DNA of 64,000 nt from Ephemerocybe angulata (taxonomy: Eukaryota > Basidiomycota > Agaricomycetes > Agaricales > Psathyrellaceae). Of the stretch, positions 1 to 11,200 are shown piece by piece. The notes below the pieces were generated by a model, which made no database searches, had not been told where the DNA came from, and saw only the letters and a list, made by a program, of their open reading frames with translations. A program made the translations under genes and the position numbers. Numbering within the stretch: position 1 is the stretch's first letter; every line of letters begins with the position of its first letter. Location: contig JAACJK010000117.1 of NCBI GenBank assembly GCA_013368325.1, positions 310,001-374,000 of the forward strand, written 5' to 3'.

Positions 1-1132
1 ATCTCGACCTTGGCACCTTCGTCGGTTGGGACTCAACGCCAGGCTCCGATGCCGACTTCGCATTCACGCAGGCTCTCCCAGCGATACTGGGGAGCTTGCA
101 TCATCTTGTCTCACTGCGCATCTTATCTACGGGAAGCAATTTGCCCTGGGATAGTCTGCCAATGAATATGTGGGCCTCCGTGACGACATGTTGTTCGGGG
201 CCCCGAATTACCAATCTTGAATTTTCAGGATTCACCAACTTCCCGTTCTCCCTCATATCGTCCTCCCCATCCCTTGAGACCTTGCAACTTAGAGTATCCG
301 GGGCGCTTGTCACACCCGCCCGAGCGGTACCAGCTCAGCGCATCAAGACACTCATATCTCCTGTGCCATGCTGCTCGTTGATAATGTCTTATACACCTGA
401 AACGTTTGCCGGTCTCGAGAACTTCCATTGGGGAGTTGCCAACCAATCCGACTGGGACGGCTATTCCATCGTCTCGTGGAGGGCTCGAGATTCTCTCCGA
501 CGTGTAAAACTCGAGTTCAAGACTGGAGGTAAGCTCCCACAGTGATAAATCTGTCTACATTCTCATGACTCACTGGTGGTAATCAAGGCCATCCTATCTC
601 TTTCGATCAAGGGGCGCCGCCGCTCCAAGGCCAAGTCAAACACCTAACCATAAGCTCACAACCAAGGATTATCATCGGTGGCACGCCAACTTTTGAACCT
701 CAAACCATCTTTGAATTAATTCGATATACACTCGGATTCCAGCAGATGCTAAATTCTCTCGAGTCGTTGACTATCGAATACTCGGTGCCAATTATGCGTC
801 TGGACCCTCCGATGACCGACTTTATCATTGGCGGAAATCAGGATTCATGGAAGGCCCTCGATGACGAGATATCTTCGAGCGAATGTCGGGATAGGATCAA
901 GATAGAGATCCTTTTCTCGGTCACCGTTATCAAGACACGCGTTGAGGAGGGTGCTTCAGAGGGTACAGAAGAGGAGTATCAAGTGCTGGAAGGTCGGATG
1001 GTCGAGGAAGTATGTGCAGCAATGCCTCGAACTGCTGGAAATGGGCGGCTGGAAACGTCATTTACATTTGCTAGTGCCACGCTCTCTCATCTATGCCCCC
1101 ATGGTCAGTCCTCAACATTTAACCGCCTTTGA
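1..1132 (+). CDS. F-box/LRR-like protein, 3' part (5' end outside window)
   Basis: The reading frame is open from the first bases of the window, so the gene starts upstream. One exon runs to about 528. A GT-AG intron follows (about 529-587), and the frame continues in a second exon to a stop at 1130-1132. The protein is rich in Leu with short beta-type segments such as LVSLRIL, NLEFSGF and LETLQLRV, the pattern of the LRR-like C-terminal half of Agaricomycete F-box proteins. A complete F-box gene follows on the same strand, which agrees with a local family. No F-box motif is visible in this part, so the family call is inference. Near 1000-1010 another frame reads more like protein (QQCLELLEMGGWKRHL), so a one-base frameshift or an unrecognised intron near the 3' end is possible. 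Confidence 0.6.
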
Positions 1133-1653
1133 ACTTAAATTTCTCAACGCTATGCTGACCATCTTCCTTGACAGCTGCGCATGAAGGTTTCAGCTTTGTT
1201 CAATGAGAGTGGCAACTGGACTAGTTGTGGTGACAGGACTCAAAATAAATATCTTCAATATATGCTACACCATATGCTCTATGACCTGTAACAACATTTT
1301 TACCCGGTGATTCAGCCGCAATGTACTACGCTATCGACTCATTGGAGAATGGGAGACACACTTTAGGCGCCCACCACATACATGGTGTGCTTAAAGGGTG
1401 GTTGGGGCTGGGGCGCACGGGAATCGTGGGCCGTGGGCCGTGCGTGGGTGAAGTTCACCCCGAACCTTCATGATTGATGGTGTGGTTGGTGTGGACCGGA
1501 CTTCCACCTTGCTTCCACCCAACTTCCACCTACGCTCACGCTCACGCCATCGCACAGCACCAAGTTTCTGACCTCAGCGCAATCTGTGCACTGCTGTCCA
1601 TCTTTGAAAGTCAATAGCAGATGTGTGTTAACTTCACCCCCAGTCGACCAGCG
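1133..1653. other. intergenic, no gene seen
   Basis: This is the spacer between two F-box-type genes. It holds a C-rich stretch around 1500-1550 with repeated CTTCCACC and CTCACG words, probably the promoter of the downstream F-box gene. I see no clear TATA element and no conserved reading frame. Confidence 0.4.
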
Positions 1654-3267
1654 ATGGCATTCAACGACCTCCCCCCCGAGATCTGCCAAGAGATCTTCCT
1701 AATATGCATTCAGGACCTGCACCTCAACTGGTGCCCAGCCATTGAAAGGAGAGAGAGGTTTCCCCTCTTTAGTCACCCCACCTTCTTTACCAGCGTCTGC
1801 AAGGATTGGGCCACAATTGCACGTTCTTTCCCTCCGCTTTGGTCGTTCATCACCGTCTTCGTTGTGATCAACCAAGTCGGACACGAGACGGGGGGGCATA
1901 TCGACCGTAGGCCCAGCGTAGAGCTCCTTCCACCTCTCCCAGTGGTCCGAAAGTCGATCGAACTGTCCAGCACCCCACCTCTGTCGTTTTGTGTCCTGCC
2001 TTGGCACGATATCGAAACGACGGAACAGAACAAGCTTTACAAAGGAACTATCAAGCCTGTGCTCGAAGAAATAATCATGCCACATTATCTTCGATGGCGG
2101 CGAGTCACTCTTGAATGGTGCCCCCTAGAGAGCTTTCCTTTCTCCCTTCACGCGGTTCCCAATTTTCCTTGTTTAGAACACCTGGCTCTCAGTAATAGTC
2201 TATACTTTACGGGATCGCCGTGCACCAACTTCGCGACAGAAACCATCCACCTTCTTTCCAACTCCCCACACCTCCATAGTGTCGAGATCGACTTTCAAGT
2301 TGCCAACGGCAAGCGAGCAGAATGGGAGAATCAGGAAGACACCCGCGCTCACATTATGGCATCCATCCCCTTCGCCCGTTTGACAAAGCTTTCACTCCTA
2401 ATGGGCCCCATGAATGTCACGGCTACCCTCAAACTCTTAATTGAGCAATGCTCAAACCTCGAGATTCTGGAAGTGTCCATAGGCAAGATTTCCACGGCCA
2501 TTGAAGACCAACCCATACTATGCCATAAACACTTACAGGAGCTCGTGTTCATACTGGGCCACGGCTATCCCACCTGCACCGCATTGCTCAATCAACTCAC
2601 TCTTCCAAACCTCCGGTCGATTCAACTTCCTCCGGCGAGGCGTCCCGACCACCAGGAGGACGTTCGAAACGCCCTTATTGAGTCTTTCCAGAAGCTCGTC
2701 CAGCGCTCAGGCTGCCGACTCCGAAGGCTGTGCTACAAGTCGAATCCCCGTGCTCAACACGACACCGAGTCGACTCTCCAAATTCTCCGGAGTGTGTCAA
2801 GCTCGCTCGAAGAATTAGAGATCGAGGCCGACACCGTCGACTCCCTCGCGGTTGCGTTGTCTGCCCCAACCATCCCTGGCTCAAGTGATGTCCTTTGCCC
2901 CCGGTTAAGGACCATTACCTTTAAGATCAAGTCCGCCTTTACCACCAGTGTAGTAGACCTTGTACGGTCGCGCTGGGCCCCTTTGCCGGACCTCGGGATC
3001 TCGAAATTACAAGAGTTCGAGATCTTCGTTATGTTGGACCAACGATATGGGGACCGTCGTATTCCGCCGGCTCTAAGAGAAGCGACCGAGGCGCTCCAGC
3101 TCCTTTCCCTCTCGGACAGGGCTACAAAGCCTACGACCAAGAATCCCTGGCCGCAAGTCGTTAGAGTGGAGTGGACAGCGCACACCCATGGGAGCGAAAG
3201 ACGCAATCAATATACGTACCACAAACTCTCCGTACAGCTAGACATGGTTCGGTTATATCCTTGGTGA
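1654..3267 (+). CDS. F-box domain protein
   Basis: Single-exon gene. The frame allows an ATG at 1621, but I prefer the one at 1654, which places the F-box core (FNDLPPEICQEIFLICI) right at the N-terminus as in many mushroom F-box proteins; this gives about 537 residues. The F-box continues through a segment with a VCKDWATIARSFPPLW motif, the usual second half of this family's F-box. The rest is Leu-rich with LRR-like strands (LTKLSLLM, NLEILEVSI, LPNLRSIQLP). F-box proteins act as substrate adaptors of SCF ubiquitin ligases through Skp1; the LRR-like region would bind the target, which is unknown here. No frame breaks are seen. Confidence 0.88.
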   Translation: MAFNDLPPEICQEIFLICIQDLHLNWCPAIERRERFPLFSHPTFFTSVCKDWATIARSFPPLWSFITVFVVINQVGHETGGHIDRRPSVELLPPLPVVRKSIELSSTPPLSFCVLPWHDIETTEQNKLYKGTIKPVLEEIIMPHYLRWRRVTLEWCPLESFPFSLHAVPNFPCLEHLALSNSLYFTGSPCTNFATETIHLLSNSPHLHSVEIDFQVANGKRAEWENQEDTRAHIMASIPFARLTKLSLLMGPMNVTATLKLLIEQCSNLEILEVSIGKISTAIEDQPILCHKHLQELVFILGHGYPTCTALLNQLTLPNLRSIQLPPARRPDHQEDVRNALIESFQKLVQRSGCRLRRLCYKSNPRAQHDTESTLQILRSVSSSLEELEIEADTVDSLAVALSAPTIPGSSDVLCPRLRTITFKIKSAFTTSVVDLVRSRWAPLPDLGISKLQEFEIFVMLDQRYGDRRIPPALREATEALQLLSLSDRATKPTTKNPWPQVVRVEWTAHTHGSERRNQYTYHKLSVQLDMVRLYPW

Positions 3268-3532
3268 TGGTAGCTAGAATACAGATCGCTGCTTCACATT
3301 CTTGTTTTCTTGTGCAATGATCTAGAAAGGTGGCTCGACCAGGCGAACCCCGGCGTCACGACGTCGTTTGATTAGCGCCTGGCGCCTATACGTCAGTCAA
3401 GCATACTACACATTGACAGCGTGATCCGTGGACGCGACTGACGTTTCCTGGTGTTCCGCGCTCAGCAATTGATAACATTTCAAGTGTCAACCGTATGTTA
3501 TTTAAGGAAAGCCACCTCAACCTCGGCCTCGT

Positions 3533-4429
3533 CTAGTTCTTCAACCAGCAAAATACACCAGCAACAGGCTCCCCGAGCTGCGTCGCGTTCACAAATGCGC
3601 TGAGACTCCAATTCCCCGCCGGCGTCTCAGGCGTAACCAGCGTCTGCCCATCGAACCCCGGGCTCTGCTTAAACGCCAAATACACAAGCCTGCGAAGCCA
3701 ACGCCATATCAGCACACCACCACTACTACTCGCACACACGAATCAGTCAGTCTGAGATGTACGCACCGATGCTCGCGAGGCTCTCCAACGTTCGGCGGCG
3801 GCGTCTTCCAGTCCGTGATATAATTAATAGGCGCCCCAGCAGGCGTCCCGTCAAACGCGTGCTCGAGCCACCCGCTGCGCCAGTTGAAGGCGTAGCCCGA
3901 GGCGAGGTAGTACCGCGTGCCGCCGTCGACGTCCAGGTCGACGATGGCGACGACGTAGGACCCGGGTCTGTCTCTTCTGTGGTGTAGTGGAACTGGAATT
4001 CTGGGTGGGGCCAGAGGGCTGGAGTTACAGTTATGAGGAAGGGGGTTGGGGAGGGAGAGGGAGAGGGAGGTTAGCTAGCGCCTGTGTATGTGTATGTGTG
4101 GGTACTTGGTTGGTGTGGAGAAGGGACTGACTTGACCCGGTGTGGTGTGCGCCGGAGGCGAAGTAGACGGCGAAGCCGCTGTAGGTGTAGTGCGCGCTGA
4201 GGACGTAGGTGGGGTTGAACGGGATGCCGAGGGCCGCGGGTATCTAGGCACGAGCGAGAGCGGTCGTTCGTCAGGATTTGCAAGGTAGGGTGCAGGCTAA
4301 CGAAGGATGGGGACTACGACTCACACCGACGGCGTTGAACTTGCTGACTGCGGCGGCGACGCTCGCGTCCTGCGCCTGGGCGCGGATTGCAAGGGAGGCG
4401 AGAGCTACTAGGACACCCGGGAGTCGCAT
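3533..4429 (-). CDS. secreted phosphatidylethanolamine-binding-protein-like (PEBP) protein
   Basis: Exon 1 (4325-4429) encodes a signal peptide (MRLPGVLVALASLAIRAQAQ). Exon 2 begins at 4243 (IPAALGIPFNPTYVLSAHYT). A further exon is about 3767-4018 and the last is 3533-3689. PEBP hallmarks are visible: a VTPAL-type strand, the ligand-site-like strand SYVVAIVDLDVDGG (usually MVDPDAP), the motif GEPREHRLVYLAFKQ equivalent to the family's P-x-G-x-HRYV-x-L-x-Q, and the C-terminal block LGEPVAGVFCWLKN. PEBP proteins bind phospholipids or anionic ligands; the secreted fungal branch has no firm function. One oddity: within the third exon the frame carrying VTPALWPHPEF and the frame carrying SYVVAIVDL differ by one base near 3960-3970. 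Either splicing is more complex than drawn or the gene has a small frameshift. The N-terminal DPDxP motif is degenerate. Confidence 0.75.
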
Positions 4430-5906
4430 GCTGCCAGTCCTACACGAGAAAGAAAGTTGGGAATGTGCGGCGTTATATGCAATAATACGAGAATTCGGCG
4501 TGTAGAGGATACCGGAAGCCCATTCTGGACGAGTAAGTACCTGCTGACTTCTGCTTTCAAGTTTCTGCTTTGTTTCCCCACCCGCGCGGGGCCGTGCGCA
4601 TGCTCGTACCCTGCCGAGCGGTTTCTCAGCGCGTCCTCGGGAAAAATGCAGGAACCGATGGCTTATTTGAGTGCGTGTACGCATTGCTAGTTGCGAAGTT
4701 GCTTCTACAATATCAAGAACCTCTCAGTTCGAAGCCTCTCGTGTAAACTCGTGGAAGGACGGACGACGTACAGAGAACAAGGGCTCAGGTTTAGAAGTCC
4801 ATACATCCCATTGGACTCGCAATATCGCTGACCCCATCGACGCACTTATGTAGAATGGATCGGTAATGGACCGGCCTATCGCCACACGCCTAGGGCATCG
4901 ATCTTGAACATTGAATTCCTGCTGGTACACACGTTCCCGAAATAATCGAGTGAGGAAGCTCGCCATGCCCCATGATGCATGATACCTGACCCGTGCCCCC
5001 ATACCCCATGTTAGGGTGCGCGCACCCAAGTAGTCTGAATCAGCTTTCCTGTCTCCCGGGCGCGTGCGTGAATGACGAGTGTCTGGGTTGCGCTGAGTGG
5101 CAGCATACGATGCCACCGAAGGGACATGAGGGTTTTCGTCGTTGACGCTATCCTTGTCGCGAGTTGGAAGTGGCGACTCGGAGGCTGCCTTGACCTACAT
5201 AGCACCTGGACCGAGAGAAAGGTCAGACGAAGGATGCACAGGGTTTACACACCTCCTTGCCCATCCGCCTATCGAACGAGCGCCAAAAAAGGGCGTGCGA
5301 TGCCACCGTGAGGGTCTTCGTCCGTTGACGCTAGCGTTGTCGCGAGTTCGAAGTGGCGACTCGGAGGCTGCCTTGACCTAGCACTGAGAGAAAGATCAGA
5401 CCAAGGGTGTGTAAGTTTTACACACCTCTTTGTCCACCCGCACGTCGAAATGGCCCGAGTGCGCCCTGCTTGCTTCAATGTTGTCTGTCTTGCCTGGGGC
5501 GTAACAAGCCAATTGTGTTGAATGGGCCCGACAAAGCGTTGGTAGCCACAAATGCGAGGACAATACAGGTGTTGAAGGCGAAGGCATCGCCATTGGGTGT
5601 AATTGGACAAAGGAGGGTCAAGTCGCGCCTGTCCGTTGGGTGGCCAGAGACAGCCAGCGGTACGCACGCCCCTCCAGGAGGGACCAGTGGCAATCGATTG
5701 GGACGTCGAAGGGAACCTGTACTGGGATGCATCGTCAGACCACGGTTCAATCACTACAGAGGACGCACTGAAGAGGTGGGGATTGGCTGCGCGGCGGTTC
5801 GAGAACAATTTGGATGAGAGCAGAGGAAATGGATTATAAGATAACAAGTACAATGATACTAATACAAATGCCGACAAATCATAGAAATACACCGAAGAGA
5901 AAACAT
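4430..5906. other. intergenic with a degenerate tandem repeat
   Basis: This spacer lies between the PEBP-like gene and the 3' end of H2B. Open frames here are on both strands and none resembles a family I know. The only structure is the tandem repeat listed separately. The last few hundred bases are the 3' flank of H2B. Confidence 0.5.
5108..5475. repeat. degenerate direct tandem repeat, period about 190 bp, two copies
   Basis: The word CGATGCCACC starts at 5108 and again at 5298. From both points the sequence stays alignable: a GTTGACGCTA segment, TTGTCGCGAGTT, AAGTGGCGACTCGGAGGCTG, CCTTGACCTA, GAGAGAAAG, TTTACACACCTC. Copies differ by many substitutions and small indels, so the duplication is old. 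It lies 3' of H2B and has no coding sense that I can see. Confidence 0.75.
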
Positions 5907-6529
5907 CTACTTGGCACCGGCAGACGAGAACTCTGGAGGGGCTGTCAGCGAAAGATCGAGAGGCGAGGGTAGGAGGAGAGCAGACGTACTCGTCACCGAC
6001 TTGGTGCCTTCTGAGATAGCGTGCTTGGCAAGCTCACCGGGGAGGATGAGGCGGACAGCGGTTTGGATCTCTCGTGATGAGATGGTCGACTTCTTGGAGT
6101 ACGCAGCCAATTCTGGAGGGGAGGGGAGATCAGCGGCTGAAAAAGCGCGTCAAACGCGTGCAGGACAGGACGTACTGGAAGCCTCCGTGGCAATTCGCTC
6201 GAAGATGTCGTTGACGAAGGAGTTGAGGATGGCCATCGCCTTGTTGGAGATACCGGTATCGGGGTGGACCTGCTTGAGGACTGAGAAAGCAGAGCAAGTC
6301 AGATTTCGCAGCCCGAGGCGGAATGGGAGGCAGAGAACAACGCACCCTTGTAGATGTAGGAGGAGTAGGTCTCCTTTCGGACCTTCTTGCGCTTCTTCTT
6401 CTCGCCGTCAGCGACCGCGGGCTTGGAGGTCTTCTTCGCGGCCTTTGCGCCCTCGGCGGACTTGGCGGGGGCCTTGGAGGCGGTGGAGGCAGGGGCCTTT
6501 CCGGCAGTGGAGGCGGGTTTGGGGGCCAT
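5907..6529 (-). CDS. H2B: histone H2B
   Basis: Four exons (6346-6529, 6176-6280, 5990-6112, 5907-5941) give 148 residues. The N-terminal tail is Lys/Ala/Pro-rich ([16 protein letters not shown]...) and ends in the [18 protein letters not shown] block that precedes the histone fold. The fold follows as [58 protein letters not shown] and [17 protein letters not shown]. The conserved C-terminal Lys of the ubiquitination site (AISEGTK region) is present. The last exon encodes only a short tail ending SSAGAK. The product pairs with H2A in the nucleosome. The gene is divergently paired with H2A, the usual arrangement for co-regulation at S phase. Confidence 0.97.
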
Positions 6530-6858
6530 TGGGATTGGTGGAGGTGGTGGTGGGTGGGAGAAGGTGGTGGTGGGCGTCAAGAACGGAGATGCCGTCCACA
6601 AACGCCCCGCGCGATATATATATGATCGCGGATGTTTGTCGTTGTTGTAGCCGGACGCGACCTTTGTTGATTGCGCCCGGAACAGGGGCGCTGCGCGGGC
6701 ACACGTGACACGTGTCCGGAATAAACAAGCTGGGAATCCATATAAAGGGCGCGCGCGACTCCTCGACGCCAAACACTTTCTTTCCCCCACCACCATCTCG
6801 TGCCGCCACTCCAGCCTCCCACCTCCCCCACCACCACCACCAACCCACTCTTATCGCA
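6530..6858. promoter_or_regulatory. bidirectional histone H2A/H2B promoter
   Basis: The 329-bp spacer between the two start codons carries a TATA-type element for each direction: ATATATATAT at 6614-6623, about 85-95 bp upstream of the H2B start, and TATAAAG at 6741-6747, about 115 bp upstream of the H2A start. The DNA between and beside them is GC-rich with CGCG runs (CGCCCCGCGCG near 6605 and GGGCGCGCGCG near 6747). Shared promoters of this kind keep H2A and H2B expression balanced; assignment of individual elements is inference. Confidence 0.75.
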
Positions 6859-7445
6859 ATGTCTGGCAAAGGAAAGGCTGGCAAGTCCGGAGGAAAGTCG
6901 GGCGCCGACAGCAAATCCCAATCTCGTTCGTCCAAGGCTGGCCTCCAGTTCCCCGTCGGTCGTGTCCACAGGCTCTTGAAGAAGGGCAACTACGCCCAGC
7001 GTGTCGGTGCCGGTGCACCTGGTGAGTCAATCTGCACCTCCAACTCGAAACTCGCGCGTTCTGACTCGATTGCCTTTCAAGTCTACCTTGCTGCTGTCCT
7101 CGAGTACCTCGCTGCCGAGATTCTCGAGCTTGCTGGCAACGCTGCCCGCGATAACAAGAAGCAGCGTATTGTCCCCCGTCATCTCCAGCTCGCCATCCGC
7201 AACGACGAGGAGTACGTGCCACACCCACCTCTGCCTGCATCCACCTCTGACACTCGCGCTTTTCAGGCTGCAGAAACTCCTCGGCAACGTCGTCATCTCC
7301 CAGGGTGGTGTCGTCCCTCACATTGCTCCCGTACGTGCATCTGCCTCTCCTGCCCCTCTATCGAAACTCAAGGTCTTTGCAGGAACTCCTTCCCACCAAG
7401 TCAGGGAAGGGCAAGAGGGAGGATGGTGTCAGCCAGGAGGTTTAA
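6859..7445 (+). CDS. H2A: histone H2A (SQE-tail form)
   Basis: Four exons (6859-7021, 7082-7211, 7267-7330, 7383-7445) give 139 residues. The sequence is textbook H2A: tail [12 protein letters not shown], then [39 protein letters not shown], the acidic-patch helix [37 protein letters not shown] and [16 protein letters not shown]. The C-terminus reads DGVSQEV, keeping the S-Q-E-hydrophobic motif phosphorylated after DNA breaks in fungal H2A and in H2A.X. The final Val is less usual than Leu, Phe or Tyr but is still hydrophobic. Divergently transcribed from H2B. Confidence 0.97.
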
Positions 7446-8227
7446 GCCTCCTGACTTGTTTTCATTTGCTTTGTCGTCTCGGTTTCCCCTGCACTTTGTA
7501 CATTTGGTTAATCATTGTATTTGTTCCGTCGCATAATTCTTATTGGCATGCATTCATTCTCGGATATCTCGCTCGTCCCTTGTCGATTCAGCCTGAGCGC
7601 TCCCTTTCTCGCCGAGGTGACTTCGTGTGGCATGGCATGCCACCGCTTTTCCTTCGTGGCCCAGTGGTTGCTTGGAGACTTGGCCGCTCCCCACTCTTTC
7701 TGACACATGGCTCCACGAGGCGTCATTCCAACAGAAATTTTCCTCTACCCGCTGGGGAAGCTTAACTGCTTTGTCCGGACGGTGGGAGGCACTGATCTCA
7801 CTACCACTTCTGAAGACCTGACAGACACGACGCGACGCGTCGAGAGAGGCAAAGAAGACGGTCACCCTTCACCCCAATCTCTGGTCTTCGCGATAAAAGA
7901 GATGAAATTGCGTGCATATAGTTCTAAATAAGTAGCGAAAACGTGAACGAAAAGTGAGTAGCATGTACAACAAAAGCAGCGTAAGAAGCCCATAGCGAAT
8001 CGTTAGAGAGTCCGTGAATACCGTGATACAATGCCCAAAGATACAAAATGAGTAGATGTCGAGAGTCCATGATACAGCGAACGAGAAATCGAGAGACGAA
8101 AAGAAGCAGAAAGCAACAAGAAACGAGACGAAGGAAGCCAGCCGCCCTATCAGGCAAGACCAACCGCATGCGCCGCCGAAGGCCCGAAGCGAAGCCGCCG
8201 CACAAGCGCTTACCGCTTACCGCTTGC
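7446..8227. other. intergenic (convergent 3' flanks)
   Basis: This stretch holds the 3' flanks of H2A (+) and of the repeat-cupredoxin gene (-). I see no conserved coding frame. The section 8050-8220 is purine-rich on the + strand and probably lies in the 3' UTR of the minus-strand gene. Confidence 0.5.
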
Positions 8228-11200
8228 TCACACCCCATCCGACTCCTTCAACTGCACAGGCACATACCGCGCAGGCCCCGACGGCTTCGACCCCTTCTTA
8301 ATAAAGATCATCACCGCCAACGCCAGCACCACGATCCCCACAAAGATGTTCGCGCCAAGCAGCCCGAGCGCAGCGACGGCGTACTTCTCCAACGCCGCGT
8401 CGCCGCTGGAGGAGGTCGAGTCCGAGGCGGCGAGTGCGAGTGAGCCGTCGCTGCCACCATCCATACCGTCCATGCCACCGTCCATACCGTCCATGCCATC
8501 GCTGCCACCATCCATACCGTCGCTACCGTCCATGCCATCGCTGCCAGTATCCATACCATCGCTGCCGTCGCTGCTACTGCCATCGCCGCTGCCGTCGCTG
8601 CTACTAAGCGCCGCGGGCTTCTTGCCGCCCATGCCCCCGCCGCCCGACCTGGCTTTGTTCTGGAAGGCTTGGAAGGTCTTGTCGCCGCTGTCCGCTGCGT
8701 TGATAGAGAAGACCATCCCCGCCTGACAGTGCCCAGTCTGACCACAGTAGCCCCAGATCGGCTTGTTCTACATATCACAAAACGAACTTTGGGTAAGCCT
8801 CACACGTCGGATACAGAGAGCTGAATGGGGAAGACGACTCACGTTGCGAACGGTGATACTGAACGTCTCGCGGCTGTTAGACCCAGGGGCCACAGGGCGG
8901 CTAAAGAAAGGCTCGTGTCAATTCACGCTTAGAACGGCCGGCCCAGCGAGGAGTGGGAGGGAGGGAGGGACGACGACGTACAATCCGGACTTGAAGCCTC
9001 CATTGCCCTGGCAGGGGTTCTCGAAGCTCGACTGGGTGACGGTGTGGTTCTTGGGCTGGAACTTGAAGACGACCCTGTCGCCGACGGCGGCCTTGATGTT
9101 GTTGGGCGAGTACACGAGCTGGCCGTTGGGCCCGACGGTGATGGTGTGCGTCTTGCCCTTGCCGCCTTGGGCGGCTGCGGGTTGGTTCTTCCATGACTTG
9201 GCGTGGTCGTCCCATTGGTTCTGTGGGGCGTTGTTAGCGCTGGACTCGAGAAGCGAATTTGGGACGCGCTGATGAGGACTTACCCCCTTCTTGCCATCCC
9301 AGCCGTCTTTCTTGCCGTCCCACTTGTTCTGTTGGTGGTGTCAGCGAGCCGTTCGATCGATGTGAGGAAGAAAGTTGAGAAGACTTACGTCCCAGCCCTT
9401 CTTTCCGTCATCCCACTTCTTGTGTCCGTCGTCCCACTTCTTGTGCCCGTCGTCCCACTTCTTGTGCCCATCGTCCCACTTGTTCTTTCCATCGTCCCAC
9501 TTCTTGTGGTCGCCGTTCCACTTGTTCTTATCCTCCCACTTGTTATGGCCGTCGTTCCACTTGTTCTTGTCTTCCCACTTCTTCCCGCCATTGTCCCAGT
9601 TCTACCACCAAAGTCAGCATGGACTCTACACATATCCTCGAAGTTGCAGACGACTTACGGGCTTCTTGTTATTGTCCCACTTCTTATCATCCCACTTGTT
9701 GTTCTAGAGAGGCGGTATCGTCAGCAAAACGCCCAGTCACGAGTTGAAGATCGAAAATACTCACGTCCCAGCCCTTCTTCCCGTCGTCCCACTTCTTATG
9801 GTCGCCGCCGTTCCACTTGTTCTTGTCATCCCACTTGTTCTGGAACGACGTTAGCGGGTGCTCGACGCGATGCGACTCGGGGAGCGAGCGGGGGAGTAAG
9901 TACACTCACATCCTTGTGCTCCCAGTCTTTCTTCCCGTCATCCCACTTCTTATGGTCACCGTTCCACTTGTTCTTATCCTCCCACTTGTTACCGCCGTTG
10001 TTCCACTTGTTCTTGTCCTCCCACTTGTCTACCCACTTGTGGTTCTTCTCGTCCCACTTCTTGCCGTTATCCCAGTTCTGTATGTGCGAGTCCGGCGTCA
10101 GCATGAGCTCTACATATACTCGAATATCGTAGACGACTTACGGGCTTCTTGTTGTTATCCCACTTCTTATCGCCCCACTTGTTCTGCAGGATATAGTATC
10201 AGCACGCGTTCAACGCGAAGTCGAGGAGGTCAATGGGAAACTCACGTCCTTGTGCTCCCAGTCCTTCTTGCCGTCGCCCCACTTTCCATCGTCCCACTTC
10301 TTGACGCCGTCATGCCCGCCGTACCATTTGTTCTTATCCTCCCACTTTTTCTTGTCGTCCCACTTGTTCTGCGAACAACGTTAGCGAGTGCTCGACGCAA
10401 TACGAAAGAGAGGGGGAAGAGTACACGTACATCCCAGCCCTTCTTCCCATCATCCCACTTCTTGTGGTCACCGCCATTCCACTTATTCTTGTCCTCCCAC
10501 TTGTCGACCCACTTGTGGTTCTGCTCGTCCCACTTCTTACCGCTGTCCCAGTTCTGCGGTATTCGACGTCAGTCAGCAAGTACTCGACGCGTTCTCGACA
10601 TCGTAGACAGACGACTTACGGGCTTCTTGCCACTGCCACCGTCCCACTTCTTGTTATCCCACTTGTTCTAGAAACAAAGGCGAGGTGAGTGAAGGCTCAA
10701 CTGCGAGGGCCAGGAAAGCGTTAACTCACGTCTTTGTGCTCCCAGTCCTTCTTCCCGTCGTCCCATTTCTTCCCCCCATGATCGTCCCACTTCTTCTTCC
10801 CGTCATCCCACTTCTTGTGCCCGTCATCCCACTTCTTCTTGTCGTCCCACTTGTTCTGGAACGACGGACAGACGTCAGCGCGCGGCGCTCACCCCTTTCC
10901 GAAAAAAGTATACTCACGTCCTTATGCTCCCAATCCTTCTTGCCGTCATCCCACTTCTTCTTGCCGTCGTCCCATTTCTTGTGGCCATCGTCCCACTTCT
11001 TCTTCCCGTCGTCCCATTGCTATAGACGAAGTCAGCAAGAGCGAATGCGTAATATACACCCCAATCGACTTACAGGCTTCTTGCTGCCGTCCCACTTGTT
11101 CTGGAGAAAAGGTGTGGTCAGCGAAAGCTTGGAGCGAGGTTGGAGATCGTCAAAAAGCTCACGTCTTTGTGCTCCCAGTCCTTCTTGCCATCGTCCCACT

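Noticed and set aside
9203..10671. Long plus-strand frames rich in Pro/Leu/Val and Ser/His across the repeat region
   Set aside because: They are antisense shadows of the W-D-D-G-K exons; the low complexity of the repeats keeps the opposite strand open.
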